From: Stratiolaelaps scimitus
Taxonomy: Eukaryota; Arthropoda; Arachnida; Mesostigmata; Laelapidae
NCBI GenBank assembly: GCA_019614645.1
Contig: JABWDB010000049.1
Location: forward strand, 2,046,001-2,110,000
Length of the DNA: 64,000 bases
Reading direction: 5' to 3'
Shown here: in pieces, positions 21,944-33,552 of the stretch
Numbering within the stretch: position 1 is the stretch's first letter
How the letters are laid out: each line of letters begins with the position of its first letter
Program-made: the position numbers and the translations under genes
Notes under the pieces: generated by a model
What the model was told of the DNA's origin: nothing
Databases searched by the model: none
What the model saw: the letters and a program-made list of their open reading frames with translations, nothing else

Positions 21944-23787
21944 GTAGATTCACAGCAAACACTCCCTCGTCACTTTCGGATCACAAACACACTAACCTCT
22001 TTTACTCGTTTCGCTCACGTTCTCCATCTTCCAACCTCTTACCCCCCCCCGCTCTGCTGGTGCTTCCCGCCACTGCCGCTTATCCACTGTTACTCAACCC
22101 CTGTCTCCTCACCTTCTTTTCTCTATTCTTTTGCCATTGCCACCATGATCATCACCATCATCATCATCGACGTCTTCTTCTTCTTCTTCATCTCGTCTTC
22201 TCATTCTTTTTTTCCCTTTCGCCCTCTTCTTTGCTCGAGTTCCCCTCAGTTGTCGTCATCTTTTTTTTCGTCGTCGCCTTGTCGTCATCTGTTTCCCTTT
22301 CTCTTCGTTCCCCCTCGTCTTCTCCTGTTCTGCTTCTTGCCTTCTCTCTCTCTCTCTCTCTCTCCCTTTCTCCTTTCCTCAAAAAGTCAAAAACTGTCAC
22401 TAGCGTCTGGCCCATGGGCCTCTCCATCTCGACTCAGCTCGTCCAGAATCCCAACGCCCCGCGCAACTCCTCCCCTTCACCTCACGGGTAAGGCCCCCGG
22501 CGCTCCCCAGCTACGCAAGCGATTGGTTGAGATAGACGAAAGAGGGGACGACGGCGGCGGTGGCGGAAAAGACCAGGGTGAGTTTGGAGCCGAGAAGGGA
22601 GGCGCGCGCGCGAGCGGGCGTTGGTACTGCGAGCTCGGGGACCGCGCGTGGGAGCTAGAGAGCGACACGGGAGGACAGTGGAATGGGACAACTTAGCGGC
22701 GACGAAGACGACTTGAGACTTAAAGTTGAAGCAGGGAGAGAAGACAACCCCGGGCCGACGGGCTTGAGGGTGCACATGAGGGAGACGATGTGGGGTCGCA
22801 GCACCGAGTAGAGCGAGGGGTGTGCTGTTCCTCTTGCGGGCTTGCCGACGGCAGGCGCATGTTAGCTTGACTCCCGGGGTGGCTCCCTGAGTCGTCGTAT
22901 GGGCGGCATCCGTTCCTTGTTGCCCTTCCTAACAGGAACAACTGGAAAAGGCGACTTAAGAAGTGACACCGGGAGAAAGAAAGAGAGAGGGATAGAGAGA
23001 GAGCGAATAAGCGAGTTTTGTCAAGCTTAATGATATCAAATTCGGAGTTCCATGTTAAACCACGAAGTCACGCGGGATACACTATTCCCTTGCTAGCCGA
23101 TTTGGTCAAGTTTAGCTGTAACTTCGAAGACGTTGGCTTGCACCTCTCGCCTCAGGAGGTTCCCACGATCTTTTATTTCCAATCGTGGCAGCTATATGGA
23201 TACTACAGTACATATACCACGAGGCGTATAAAATCGTCATGTTGCCATTATACCATAGTTAATACAGCCGCTTGAGCTAATGTTGAAATTTGTCCTTAAT
23301 TTAAAATATTAAATGCTTTAAATGTAGTATCTTCAGCATCATAGCATTGAGTCCACCTCTCCCTTGTGAGCGTCCTAGATTCGTTCGGCCTCCGCTCGGC
23401 TTGTTCCGTTTGCCCGCTGTAAAGGGTCGGTCAACGAACGATGCAATCTGTATCTCGCTTCCGATTCTATCCTACCACTACTGCCTCCGCCAGAGTACGA
23501 AGCAGCAGGCTTTGTTACCTACGGCTACATCCACTGGTCCCAGCCACCGCCTGTCCGAAAGCCCGACTACTTTTATTGGTCTTCCATTGTTTCGTGGCGG
23601 TCGGTTGAGAGGTTGGCTCGTCTTTTCCCTCTGCCTTTTCTCCACAGAAAGAGGTACTACTACAACTCTCCAGATCTCGGTAAAAAGCAACACGAGAAAG
23701 ACGACGTGTCGAACTGCTTTTCGTGGTGACGTGGATGTTGTCGCCATCGTCATCGCCGCCAACACCGAAAGAGAAACTGGAGGAGAA
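21944..23787. other. Pyrimidine-rich then purine-rich DNA, no gene
   Basis: From 21.95 to 22.45 kb the plus strand is CT-rich, with CATCAT/TCT triplets and (CT)n at 22343-22364. From 22.5 to 23.0 kb it is purine-rich. 23.0-23.8 kb is ordinary sequence in which one plus frame is open from 23347 without an ATG or codon bias. Confidence 0.4.
22343..22364 (+). repeat. (CT)n microsatellite
   Basis: Uninterrupted CT array inside a longer pyrimidine tract. Confidence 0.95.
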
Positions 23788-24450
23788 ATGAGAAAGGCGC
23801 AGGCCGGCGGCGCCCTGGACACCAGCAGCGTAGGGGAGCAGGACAACGAAGCTGACGTCGTGCAATCTCGTCTGTCTTTCCACGTTGCGACCGGCGGTTC
23901 GTTCTCCTCAACTCCCGCAAAGTCCCCTCGCGCCGTCCAGGCACAGACCGCTTTCCGCCTCTGGCGGTTCTCTCTGGAGAACCTCTTCTTCCGTCATCGT
24001 CGTCGTTCCCACTCCTCATCGTTCGTTCTTCCGCGACAGCTTCTCTATCGTCACTGCCAGTGCTGCTGCCCCATCTCTGGGTCTCCGCCAGAATCTGAAC
24101 CCCCCCCCCCCACCCCCATCGGCTGCTGCTATACTGGAAACTCACAACCAGCCATCCGACCATCTCATACGCAGTCAGTCGTTCACCGTTCACAGCCGCC
24201 GGCCCACTTCGAATTCTTTCGTTCGCCCGAACATTTCAGCAACGGGTGGCGGTGGCTGTTTGAGCATGCCCGGGCGCCCTGTATTTATATCGACACGTAC
24301 GCATCGCTCGCTCCAGCGAACGCTGGCAGTGGCGACAGTGGCAGAACATGCAAGGCCGAGGTGGAGGCAGCCATTGAGGCCACCGTCGCCTCCGCCGCCG
24401 CCGTCGCCGCGTCGCAGACGTACGCACGCACACACACGAAAATAACATAG
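23788..24450 (+). CDS. Candidate ORF, 220 aa, unrecognised
   Basis: This is the ATG-started end of the longest open frame in the window (23347-24450). From the ATG at 23788 (G at -3), GC-ending codons dominate and G is about 30% at first against 21% at second positions. Before the ATG that difference is absent. The product has an acidic N-terminal part (SSVGEQDNEADVV), an Arg/Ser-rich middle, a Pro run encoded by a C12 tract, and an Ala/Val-rich tail from GCC repeats. A minus frame of 147 codons overlaps. No membrane segment or known motif is seen. Chance in GC-rich DNA remains likely. Confidence 0.25.
   Translation: MRKAQAGGALDTSSVGEQDNEADVVQSRLSFHVATGGSFSSTPAKSPRAVQAQTAFRLWRFSLENLFFRHRRRSHSSSFVLPRQLLYRHCQCCCPISGSPPESEPPPPTPIGCCYTGNSQPAIRPSHTQSVVHRSQPPAHFEFFRSPEHFSNGWRWLFEHARAPCIYIDTYASLAPANAGSGDSGRTCKAEVEAAIEATVASAAAVAASQTYARTHTKIT
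24100..24111 (+). repeat. C12 homopolymer
   Basis: Twelve consecutive C residues within the candidate frame 23788-24450. A length error here would shift that frame. Confidence 0.95.
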
Positions 24451-26070
24451 CTCCGCTTCTATGCGGCAGAAGCGGTGCAACGCGGGTGAGCAGCGATACT
24501 CGGAGAGAAACAGAGCTCAGCAGTAGACGAGGACAGGCCAAGGGTGTTACCGCTGCAGCGGCGCTCGAGGACGAGAGGGCGAACTACGGAGCGAGGCGTG
24601 GCGTGGCGCGGTGGCGAAGCAAGCCAACGATACGCACTAGCATTATAATAGATATAGCCGAAACACTCCAACGTCGTTGCTGTTGCTGCTGGGCTTTGTC
24701 TCTGCCTTCTTTGCCCTCATGTTTGATTCAGGCTGATTTTCGAATAGAGCAAACGCCGAACAAGGTCGCACAGTCGTCAACTCGATTGGCTCTTCGGTTA
24801 GGTTATACAGATGTATTTATACGGGCGGTTTTAACAAGAACAGCAACGACAACAACAACAACAATCGGCGCAGAGGCTTGGACTGCTGAAAAGGCTCGGG
24901 CTGGCTGGCTTAGACATCGCTATGTGGCATTTTCCCGAACACAATTCGTGCCAATCAGGCGCGTTTAGCCATCTCAGTTGGTGAGAAGCTGACAGATTTC
25001 AAATGGACCATTAAAATACATTTTTCACAGCGAACGTGTGCCGTGATGGCACAAATACGCCGACTGGTGGTGTTAGTATTGGTGGCTACCAATCCTTTCT
25101 GTCCTCGAGCGTTTTTCTCAAGCCCTCCTTCTGCTCGACCTGACCTAGCTCCTTAATTCTCCTCGAGTTCGTTCCTACCCACGCTGTTCCCCTACAAGCA
25201 ACTAGCCTAACCATAAGCAATCACTTATTCACGCTATATTAACATGTGTCGGTCGATACGAAGAGCAGGGCGCAACCACGGTCTTCTCGTCTTTCTCGTG
25301 CTGGTTTAACGGTTATTCCCAATCCCCCTTGGCTCCTATTTTCTCCCGTCTATAGCTCGTTCATTTAGCGTAGATATGGTTGGCTGGCAGCCGCCTTCGA
25401 GCAACATCGAGTTGGCAAGCACACACCCCCGCAGAGGGTCGCGCAGAGCTGGCATCGGCGACCAGCCCTGACACAGGTCTGCACTATGACTGCAACAACT
25501 ATGACGACCCGTGCCACTATATATTACTACCACCACCACCATCACCACAACTACTACTGCTACTGGACTCCACGGCAGTATACAACTGCTACACCTCACT
25601 CGAGGCTCTGTACGGTCCATCAGTGGTCGATTGGTATCGAACCACCAGGGTGGTGGCTGTCTGTTAGGGATTTGTTCGACGAAAGTATGAGAGATATAGC
25701 ATACGAGAAGAGAAGGAGAGAAATAGAGCTCTGTCTCCGCAGCCAAATACGGATCAGTAGTGTTAGCCGTGTAGCTAACCATGAGAGGGGATGGCTATGG
25801 TTGGATAAAGGGGATGGAAGGCGGCGATTGCAAAAGCTAGTAGATGGCCAGCGTCACACGAATGAGCGGGGGGTCACCCGGGGCACGGAAGCGATATGGG
25901 CCGCCACACCTGGTTGGCTCGTTGAGCAGCCAGGTTGTAGCTACGGGGGAGCGGGTGGCAACGGTCGCAGCGGAGGGTGCCGATGGGGGGGGACTCGCTG
26001 GCGGGCCGTCGCTTGCAGAGTAGCACAGAACAGGAGCAGCAGCAGCAGGTCAAGAAGGAGCAAGTCGAAC

Positions 26071-26115
26071 AGCGACGCCGCCGCCACCACCGCCGCCACC
26101 ACCGCCACCACCACG
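26071..26115 (+). repeat. CCG/CAC triplet tract
   Basis: Alternating CCG and CAC units. Confidence 0.9.
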
Positions 26116-26259
26116 GCTACCGTCACTGGAGAAGGCAGCAAGAACAGGACGAGGGAAGCGGTTGGAGGAGAAAAAGAAGCGGGGTAGGAATAGGGGTGGA
26201 AGGATGGGAAACGCTGGGAGGGCGCGGCGAACGACGGAGAGAGTACGACGAGCAGCAAG

Positions 26260-26282
26260 AGGAGGAGGAGGAGGAGGAGGCA
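26260..26282 (+). repeat. (GAG)n triplet array
   Basis: Seven or more GAG units. Confidence 0.9.
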
Positions 26283-26604
26283 AAGGCGAAGCCGAAGGAG
26301 ACGAGGGACGATGGCCAAGGAGCAGCAGGCGACTAAGGGGGTAGCAAACCGAGTAATAATGAGATCAGAGCCCAGATCAGGAAGAGTAGTAGGGATCACT
26401 GCTTGTTGAAGAGAACTAGCCTGCCTGCTTCGGCCTGCTCTGGATGGCTTGCTTGGTTGCTTGGTCGGCTGACTGGCTCACCGTTGCTGCTGCTGCTGCT
26501 ACTGCCTCTACCGCCGCGAAAGAAGGTATGAGGCGGTGTCGGTGGGTCGGCCGCTGTGGCAGTAGCAGCACAACCGTCGGCTCGTAGACGGAGGGGGAAT
26601 GGAG

Positions 26605-27000
26605 CTAAGGGTAGGGGAGAGGGCTACGGGGGGTACACGATTCCTGGGCGGCTAAGAAAAGCTGAAGAGGAAGAGCAGGAAGAAGACAACTCAGGAAGAA
26701 AAGGAAGAACAGCGGGATAGCAACAGCAGCAGCAGCAATGCAGACCGCGTGGGCAGTGCAAGCAGAGATGGGTGGCCGGAGGGGAATGAGAAATCGGGAA
26801 CGGGAAACGGGCATATCACGAATATCTTCATGCCTCCATTCTACTACCACTCCTCTCCCCATCCGTCTCCTGTGCTGTGGCTGGAGATACTGCAGCCACT
26901 GCTGCGCTGCTACTACTACTACCGCCAGCAGCAGTGCCTCAGCTATTCTGTATATAGACGAGATGAGCTGGCCTAGCTCGACGTCCACCTTTCCCAAGTC
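26605..27000 (-). CDS. Candidate exon with two hydrophobic stretches
   Basis: On the minus strand a CCTTCGCCCTCATTGATTTTAG acceptor ends at 27001. The frame from GAC TTG GGA runs 131 codons to TAG. In the first 60 codons G is about 42% at position 1 and 24% at position 2. The start reads as ordinary protein (KVDVELGQLISSIYRIAEA), then a Val-rich hydrophobic run partly from GTA repeats. A second hydrophobic segment, 30-odd residues rich in Leu and Phe, lies towards the end where the bias fades. The true exon may end earlier. The plus strand carries an ATG-started 88-codon frame (26738-27004) over the same DNA. No family recognised. Confidence 0.25.
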   Translation of the reverse strand, partial: DLGKVDVELGQLISSIYRIAEALLLAVVVVAAQQWLQYLQPQHRRRMGRGVVVEWRHEDIRDMPVSRSRFLIPLRPPISACTAHAVCIAAAAVAIPLFFLFFLSCLLPALPLQLFLAAQESCTPRSPLPYP

Positions 27001-28231
27001 CTAAAATCAATGAGGGCGAAGGCCCGACTGAGCTACCGCTCACAGGCAGCAGTATTGGCCGACTCAATCACTTACTCTGGGAGAGGTAGCACAGTATGAC
27101 TATGGAATGGACAACGTTGGTGGACCTACGAATCAGCTCATAGATCTTCGTGAGTCCAGTGAGTCTCTCAGAGCTGAGTTCAAGCAGTTGACTGGAAAAT
27201 ATTTTCTAACCATGGCGATGTGCTTGCGGCATGGTCTTTCTTGGTTGCAATGTGTGTCTGTGTGCAACGAAACGGCTTTGCAATATCTATTATACATACA
27301 CGCGCATATTTCAACACAATTATTTGACGCCTATATACGCGCATCTCCATTGCATATATTTAGGCTCGAGCCTAGCCCAGGACGCAATATTTTGATTAAC
27401 GAAGGTCGAGTTTTCGTCATCTCGGTACACTGGCCACGTTCGAATAATTGAACGAATCCATATTGTATGCTATTGATTATACTCTGTTCAATGCTAGCAA
27501 CATCATCGAGCGTTTTAAGACAATACTATGCTGGCTGACGGGTAGCACACACTCAAAGATATACATATGTTGCTCAAGCGTTTCACAATGTTGCCAGTGA
27601 GAGGCAAGCTCTTGGAGAACTGCTGATGCAATCCACCATCGGCTCATTTGAGTTTCTTAAAGGCTATCCAGCTAATCCGGCTTAAGTGTATTTGGTGCCA
27701 GCTGGATTATTCCCTGTCCCGTTGTCCTCTGGTTTCACTCTCCTTCAATTCGTCGCTCGTCATTCGCCCGCGTATTCGTGTCTATGCTTGCGTTATAACG
27801 TTTTTATTCTTGTTGATAACTATTGGAAAATGAGTAAGCTGTTCGTCCGCTACACCGTGTCAAAAATGCATGAGGACGCGAATATAATCTCAACTCCTGC
27901 TTTCTGCGACAGCTGCTATACTTACAGTGGACCTGCACGATGACCCCATACACGGTAGAGACCCCTCGAGAAGATCAACTTTGTAAAACATGCATGGTGT
28001 ACAACCTGCTAATAGATGCCAACTTGCAGTAGGCCGGTCGTTGCTCGCCCTCCCCAGAGAGTGCTTAGAAAGGTGCCTCTGTTGTTGCGGAGTGGCTGAT
28101 TTGCGACAAACTACCGCGATTTTGGTCGTCAGCAGCAGCAACGACGGCATCATCATCATCATCAGAACCCTCAGACACAAGCAGGCGCTTACCCGTAGAG
28201 ACCTGTAACGCAGACGGCTATTGACACTTAC
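27001..28231. other. Ordinary-composition DNA, weak ORFs only
   Basis: A plus ATG-started frame at 27107-27451 (114 codons) begins with protein-like sequence (LIDLRESSESLRAEFKQLTG) and later turns aromatic and hydrophobic. It has no splice support and is left uncalled. CAT/ATC triplets occur near 28148-28165. Confidence 0.35.
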
Positions 28232-28389
28232 ACACGACTCGTATATACACGGCCAGTCGCTGAACAATCGCGACACATAGACAATCAACCGCATACCAGA
28301 CATTTTCGAAGGTTCTGGCCTGAGGCTCCAGCTCAACGAGTTTGTCGTTACCATCCAAAGCTATTATACCTCCGGCATCCCTCAAAGAG
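28232..28389 (-). CDS. Candidate internal exon, 52 codons
   Basis: Both edges fit splice sites on the minus strand. The acceptor is a long C/T tract ((CCCT)n and TGCTTGTCTC) ending CAAAG at 28390. The donor is GTGT|GTAAGTGT with GT at 28231-28230. One frame is open throughout (first base completes a codon, last base starts one). The peptide is normal in composition: acidic at first (GGIIALDGNDKLVELEPQAR), then FENVWYAVDCLC, then a short hydrophobic stretch. The exon length (158) is typical. The plus-strand frame over this DNA is closed. No family recognised and no neighbouring exon could be joined. Confidence 0.4.
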
Positions 28390-28414
28390 CTTTGAGACAA
28401 GCAGACGCAGTAGA

Positions 28415-28429
28415 GGGAGGGAGGGAGGG
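28415..28429 (+). other. G-quadruplex motif GGGAGGGAGGGAGGG
   Basis: Four GGG runs separated by single A, the ideal spacing for a parallel quadruplex. On the minus strand the same bases form the CCCT part of the pyrimidine tract before the acceptor at 28390. Confidence 0.85.
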
Positions 28430-29391
28430 AGAGAGTTGGCGGGCCAGCTGTAGGCCGGGCGTCCTTACTCCTAACACTTCTCTTTACTTTATATATATCT
28501 ATTTATCTACCTCTATATATCCATTTATCTATTGGTTTCGTTGACGCCCTCCTCGGTCGTTCGCTAGTGCGCACCAAGCTTGTGGGTCCCTCGGAGATTT
28601 GGTGAATGCGCGCGTGTATCTGAGCGTGTTTATGTTGTGTGAGTGTGTAAGCGTTACAGTTGATTACCGAGAAAGAGTGAGAGGGGGCCAGAGGCTGCTG
28701 GAGATCGTTTCTCTTCTTCTTCGCTTATAGTGTACGGCACCGCCTCTCCTCTACCAACCTGTTGTTCCTACTTCGGGCTCTCTGACTCACTTTCCCTGCT
28801 TCTATCTATCAACCCTTCTCATCCACCATCACCATCTCTCTTTCTAACCTACCTTGCCTGTTCGTTCATCTCTCACGGGTCGGGTTGGCAGGGGCGGCGT
28901 TCTTCGACCGCCCATAGCCATGCTTGAATGGTACGGACACCAGTAGACAAACGCAACATGGCCAAGCTCAACTGGAGGAAATTGTCGACTGATCGTCGAC
29001 CCTTGGTCCCTATCCCGATCTCGGGGCCCGGACCAACCGAAGTGAGAGGGAGGCGACTCACAGCGTGAGTGGAATCGAGCAGTGATAGTACATAGAATTG
29101 GCAGCGGTGATGGTGCTAGTATCGAAGATGGTGCAGCAGCTTGATGTTTATGTTCGTTCGTTTAGACACTTATTTAGCTGAACAACGAGGGGAAGGCACT
29201 CTCAAGCAGAGGGGAGGGTGGGAGACGCGGCGCCACAGGGACGGGCGAACGCCTCATAAGCACACGCACATTCGATAGTAACACTACCTAAATAGAGAGA
29301 ATAGACAACTAGCTCGAGCGATGGAAAGTAACAGCAGCTTCTTTTCAGCCATCGCCCCCTTCTCCTAAGCAGGACCACGAGACCACGGTGG

Positions 29392-29394
<3 letters not shown>

Positions 29395-29429
<35 letters not shown>
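29395..29429 (+). repeat. (GA)17 microsatellite
   Basis: Pure GA array of about 35 bases; mirror-symmetric purine tracts like this can form triplex DNA. Confidence 0.95.
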
Positions 29430-29434
<5 letters not shown>

Positions 29435-29487
29435 CGAAGAGAACAGGGTATCCACATGAGCGGCCAAAGTAACCCCAACATCTCATA

Positions 29488-29607
29488 TGTGTGTGTGTGT
29501 GTGTGTATCTTTCTATGTGAGTGAGTGCGAGTCTGCGTTTTTGCGATCACCATGCATGCCTCCCCCATATATATATATATATGTATATATGTGTGTGTGT
29601 GTGTGTG
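29488..29607 (+). repeat. GT and TA-to-GT compound arrays
   Basis: (GT)n at 29488-29507, then after 60 bases an AT array (29567-29582) that passes into (GT)n at 29591-29606. Confidence 0.9.
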
Positions 29608-30299
29608 CGTGTTTGGGCTGCCTGTTTGTCGGAGTCGGCAGTCGCGGTCATGTGTCGAGTGGCCCGACTTGCCATGCGATTCAGCCTGAATCGGGGAGGG
29701 TGGGGGGCACTGGCTCAAGAAATATATGCCTCCAGCCCGATCGCGCCTAATGCTCACTGCCTCGTCGTAGTCGTTGTAAACGACGATGACGATGGCAGCG
29801 GTCGTAAGTATCGAAACGGAGGCGAAAGCAGCAGGCAAACATTTCTCTCTCCCTCTCTCTCTCTCTCCCTTTCTGTTTCTAGAAGGGGGGGGGAATCGCA
29901 CTTCATACTGTGTGGAATATTTTAGCAAGAATTTGCTTGGCAGGAGTGAGCAGGGCAGCAGTAGAGCTGTACGAGTGGCAGCCAGCGCCGTCGGGTGCGG
30001 GAGGCCATCTGTTATCGACTACGCGGACCGCATACAGTAACACAGCGTCGGGTAGAACAGAGCACATAGACAGGCCATGAAGACGCTCGACTATCGAACG
30101 ATTGAACCCATGCTGGAGGGGGACTTACTGCTCCTTGCATGTGTAGGCAGCCCTATCCCAACTAGGCTAGTGATTAGCTGGGAGACGCTCTCCTAAAGGG
30201 AGTTAACAAACTCACAAAGAGAATTACAGCGTTTTGCCTTTTGCGGAAGGTGTTGAGCCACCGAGATGATGTACACATATAATGTAAATTGCCACTGAC

Positions 30300-32560
30300 A
30301 TTAGCTGGTTTTCTCTCTTCCAGCAGAGGTAGAGACAGAGTGGATTATGGTGCAGGTGGCAACAAATGATGATTGACGATGACAATAATACATATGATAT
30401 ATATCAGATCTAATATGTGTACCGACTACAATATAGTGTAAACTCAATTATGCTGGTATGTTTTCACAGGGAATAGTTTTGCCTTTCGTCCAAATTGTAG
30501 TCACTTGACTTGTCACGGTTCTTACTTGACAAATTTTTGTTAACATAACACAGGAATCGAGACCAACAAGCTGAATAAACTTGCCAAAGACGTCACGAAT
30601 AAACGACTACCTGTTTAAAGTCCCATCATTGAATTTCCGTCTTACTTTAAAGTGATGTGGCCAAAAAAATTATTCGACATAAATAGATATGATAACGATA
30701 CTTGTACCGACCGCGGGGTAACTGCCATCTGAAGAGCGGGATTTAGTGTTTATAGGATGCTATAGCATTCGTCGCTCCGAGCGCTCATTTTTACCAGGAA
30801 GGAGAGGCGCAAGCGTTGCAATGCTCATTCAAGACTCGCTAATTAACCCGCCTCGCGGATTTGCATAGTTGACACAATGCTTGCAGCGGCAAGGTATGAC
30901 TGGGGTCGAGACCTTGGCGACCTGAGTTCGAATATATTTGTCTGTCCGGGCCTGTCACCGTCTATCGCCGCTCATTCGCATTGTCTCGTTTCGACGACTC
31001 GTGGTTGAATAGTTAACCGTTTAGTTGGGTGCGCTGCCGCAGCAGCGATACCATAGGTGGTAGCGCTGGTTTGTTGCGTTGGCGAGATTACACATAATCG
31101 AGAAGCCAACACGCCACCCTATTCCCTGATACACTGCTAACTCAATCTAAGTATAGTCGTGTGCTCGTACGCGTGTGTCTCGACATATTCTCTCATGGCA
31201 GGGCCTCGTGACTGACGGCACGCCCGTCCGCTCCGAGCTCATCTCCTCAGTGTCTCTGGCCTGAACGCATGCCTCACTTCGGTTCAACACACGAACGTCC
31301 CCGTGCGCTGGCGGCGAAACTGCGCGAACAGGCGCAGAATATGCGACGGGCAGACTGCTAAAGAACATAATTCGCTTCCACTGCGGCACTCTAAGGCACA
31401 GGCCTCCATTATCCCAGTCGGACCATTCTCGAACCCTCCTCGTGTACTGTTTCGAAACAAGATAGCCTAAATATCCTGACCGCTCGCAATATTTACAGGT
31501 GAACGCGTCGATCGTTGACCAGTACCACTGGTAGTAGTAATAAATATCGAGAATACGAACCACTTGAAGCATTCAAATTAAATACATACCTCAACAAGTA
31601 TGATCATCAATATGCTGTGCTGTCTGTGCCGTTGATTTAGATTGCCGAGAGGTGCATATCACAAAGATACGCCTCGAATAACAGCAGACGGTGCTGGCAT
31701 GTGAAAATACATAGATATCGCTGAGTCCGTTATAGCTACCTGTCCGTTGGAAAGTGCGTACTTAAGATCACAGCTCAACGCATCAGGACGCTAACTTTCA
31801 TAAGGTTGTAAAGCTATGCAGGTTTGCGTAGCAGATTCGTGACTGGCCACAACTATCTCCTCGCGACTATCCATACATCTGAACGTAAAGGCGCAATTGT
31901 GTTATATAAATATGGTATTATAATATATCATTATAATACCATATATTACATATATCGTCATATATTACATATGACCATATATGTAATCTATGTAGAAATA
32001 TTCGCGCAATAACAACTTGGATCAGACTGGGATCGTTGGCCGGGATGGACATATATAATAGCAGTCAGCAGTCAAAAATCAATGAGCACTGGTGTTATAA
32101 AAAGAGAAACAATAAAACTCTACCTACATCGATGTGACGAGATCGAATTTCGTCTCTATACATAATAGCAGCCGATCGAAATGGGGGGGCGAGACGCGAG
32201 TATCGTATTTCTCGTAGATTGTTGCTTCAATTCATCTGCTTCACCCTGACTAATTGGTGTGTTTACCCTTCTTTGCTTCCTCTTCAGTCCACGCATACGC
32301 TCATCATCCTTCATTTACTATCAGATCATAGCGATAACGAACGAAGAGTATACCACCCATATCTCCCTTCTTTGCCCCGAGGAAAGATAGACACATCGAC
32401 AGACGGAGAGGAAGAAGAAAGAGGGAGAGGTCTAATTCACGCCAATGAATACATACTTCGCAAATCCCCGTTCTCATCCCTACCGATCTAACCCTAGCGA
32501 GACCATGATTTTAATGCCGCTCCTCGAATCGTAAATCAGCGGGCTTTTGCTTGTTTTCAG
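30300..32560. other. AT-richer stretch, SINE-like trace and hairpin
   Basis: No supported gene. Around 30866-30933 an A-box-like TAGTTGACACAATG and a B-box-like GAGTTCGAAT lie about 45 bases apart. This recalls a tRNA-derived head, but the T stem does not pair. A 142-codon minus frame (31147-31572) lacks support. Confidence 0.35.
31910..31944. repeat. Perfect 15-bp inverted repeat, 5-base loop
   Basis: 31910-31924 (atatggtattataat) is the exact reverse complement of 31930-31944. The AT-rich arms could extrude as a cruciform or form an RNA hairpin. Confidence 0.9.
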
Positions 32561-33135
32561 AAGGGAATTCGCAGCAGGCACCTCCTCAATCCCCTGACCC
32601 CGTGCAGCACCCCCCGATGTCTCCTTCTCTCCGAACGCACCCCACTAGCACAAGATCTGCAGACCGCCATCGCGCTAGGGCCCTACATGCTTCCCCAGTT
32701 GGCAGGGAGTCTACGTGGTTCTCCTTTTCTTTTTTCCTCTCGCTCGGAGATGCGCTGATCGACTTTTTCCTTACAACGCCGCCCTCACTCCATGACTGTT
32801 TGTGCTATCGTACATTCACTCTGTGCACTCCGTTTGAAGCTTTCACCCGCGCACACAGCGGAGCACGCTGTGAAAACTTCCCTCTCGAGCTGGCTCTTGC
32901 TCCTTCATTTTCTCTACCTGACCCCGCGAGTCCTCCTTCTCGTTCTCCGGGAAGCTTTTCGACCCCTCTCCCCGATCTCCTTTGGGGTGGATTCCACACG
33001 CTTGCTCTGCTGCTGTACTCATTGTTGTCATCACCCACCGCTCGAGATCTCCGCATCGGAGATCCCATCGTCACGATTCCTCTAATCACTAATCATTCTA
33101 TTTATCACCCCCTCATTTTCTCTTCGCTGCCTTGA
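32561..33135 (+). CDS. Candidate exon starting at a strong acceptor
   Basis: GGGCTTTTGCTTGTTTTCAG ends at 32560. The frame that follows is open for 191 codons to TGA. The first 50 residues are polar and Pro/Gln/Ser-rich (NSQQAPPQSPDPVQHPPMSP), which is common in disordered regions. After that the frame becomes hydrophobic and the plus strand turns pyrimidine-rich, so only the first part is attractive. No matching donor was identified. Minus frames are open too. No family recognised. Confidence 0.2.
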
Positions 33136-33514
33136 AGCCTCTCCTCCTCGGAGGCCTGCTCCCGCTGTCCCCATATCTCTCTCTCTCTCTCTCTGCCATT
33201 CGTCGTACTCGTGGATGGGAGGCGCGATTGGTCGGGCCGGGAGACCGGGGCCAGCGATCAAGAATTCGTTGTCCGACATCGAGCCGTGCGACCCGACGAA
33301 AAGGCGGGTGGGCGGCGAAACCGGTGCTGGGACAGATCAGAAACCCGAGTATACAGAGCAATTCCTGGACAACTAAGGGAAGGAGGCTTCTCAACGGGGG
33401 AGAGCAAGGGTAAGAGGCAAAGGCCGGTAAAGGTAAATGTACAGCGTGAATTGTACTAAACAGGTTCATGATTAGTTGCCACTCAAAGTTCTTCAATGTA
33501 CATTTGACCTCATG

Positions 33515-33551
<37 letters not shown>
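33515..33551. repeat. (TA)18 array
   Basis: Pure TA array. Confidence 0.95.

Positions 33552-33552
<1 letters not shown>

Larger units (their letters stand above)
24451..26604. other. GC-rich and mixed DNA, no supported gene
   Basis: ACA/ACG triplets occur near 24838-24864, CAC/CAT/ACT triplets near 25520-25560, CCG/CAC tracts at 26071-26115 and (GAG)n at 26260-26282. Two long frames (plus 25486-26187; minus 25336-25782, ATG-started) cover the triplet tracts and lack clear codon bias. Confidence 0.4.
28430..30300. other. Repeat-rich block, no supported gene
   Basis: Short TATC-type repeats near 28490-28535. A CT-rich plus strand runs from 28.7 to 28.9 kb. (GA)n at 29395-29429, a TA-to-GT compound array at 29567-29607 and a G9 run at 29885-29893 follow. 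Minus frame 29365-29928 owes much of its composition to these repeats. Confidence 0.4.

Noticed and set aside
23347..23787. N-terminal part of the 367-codon plus frame
   Set aside because: No ATG, and G at codon positions 1 and 2 is equal, so only the part after the ATG at 23788 was kept.
24964..25010. A-box-like sequence CTCAGTTGGTGAGA
   Set aside because: No B box or foldable tRNA follows at the expected distance.
25336..25782. ATG-started 148-codon minus frame with a Val-rich hydrophobic stretch
   Set aside because: The hydrophobic run is encoded by GTG/GTA triplets, the codon-position bias is small, and there is no splice or poly(A) support.
31147..31572. Minus frame with a CKYC motif, considered as a zinc finger
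   Set aside because: Only one Cys pair and no partner residues at usual spacing; no splice support.
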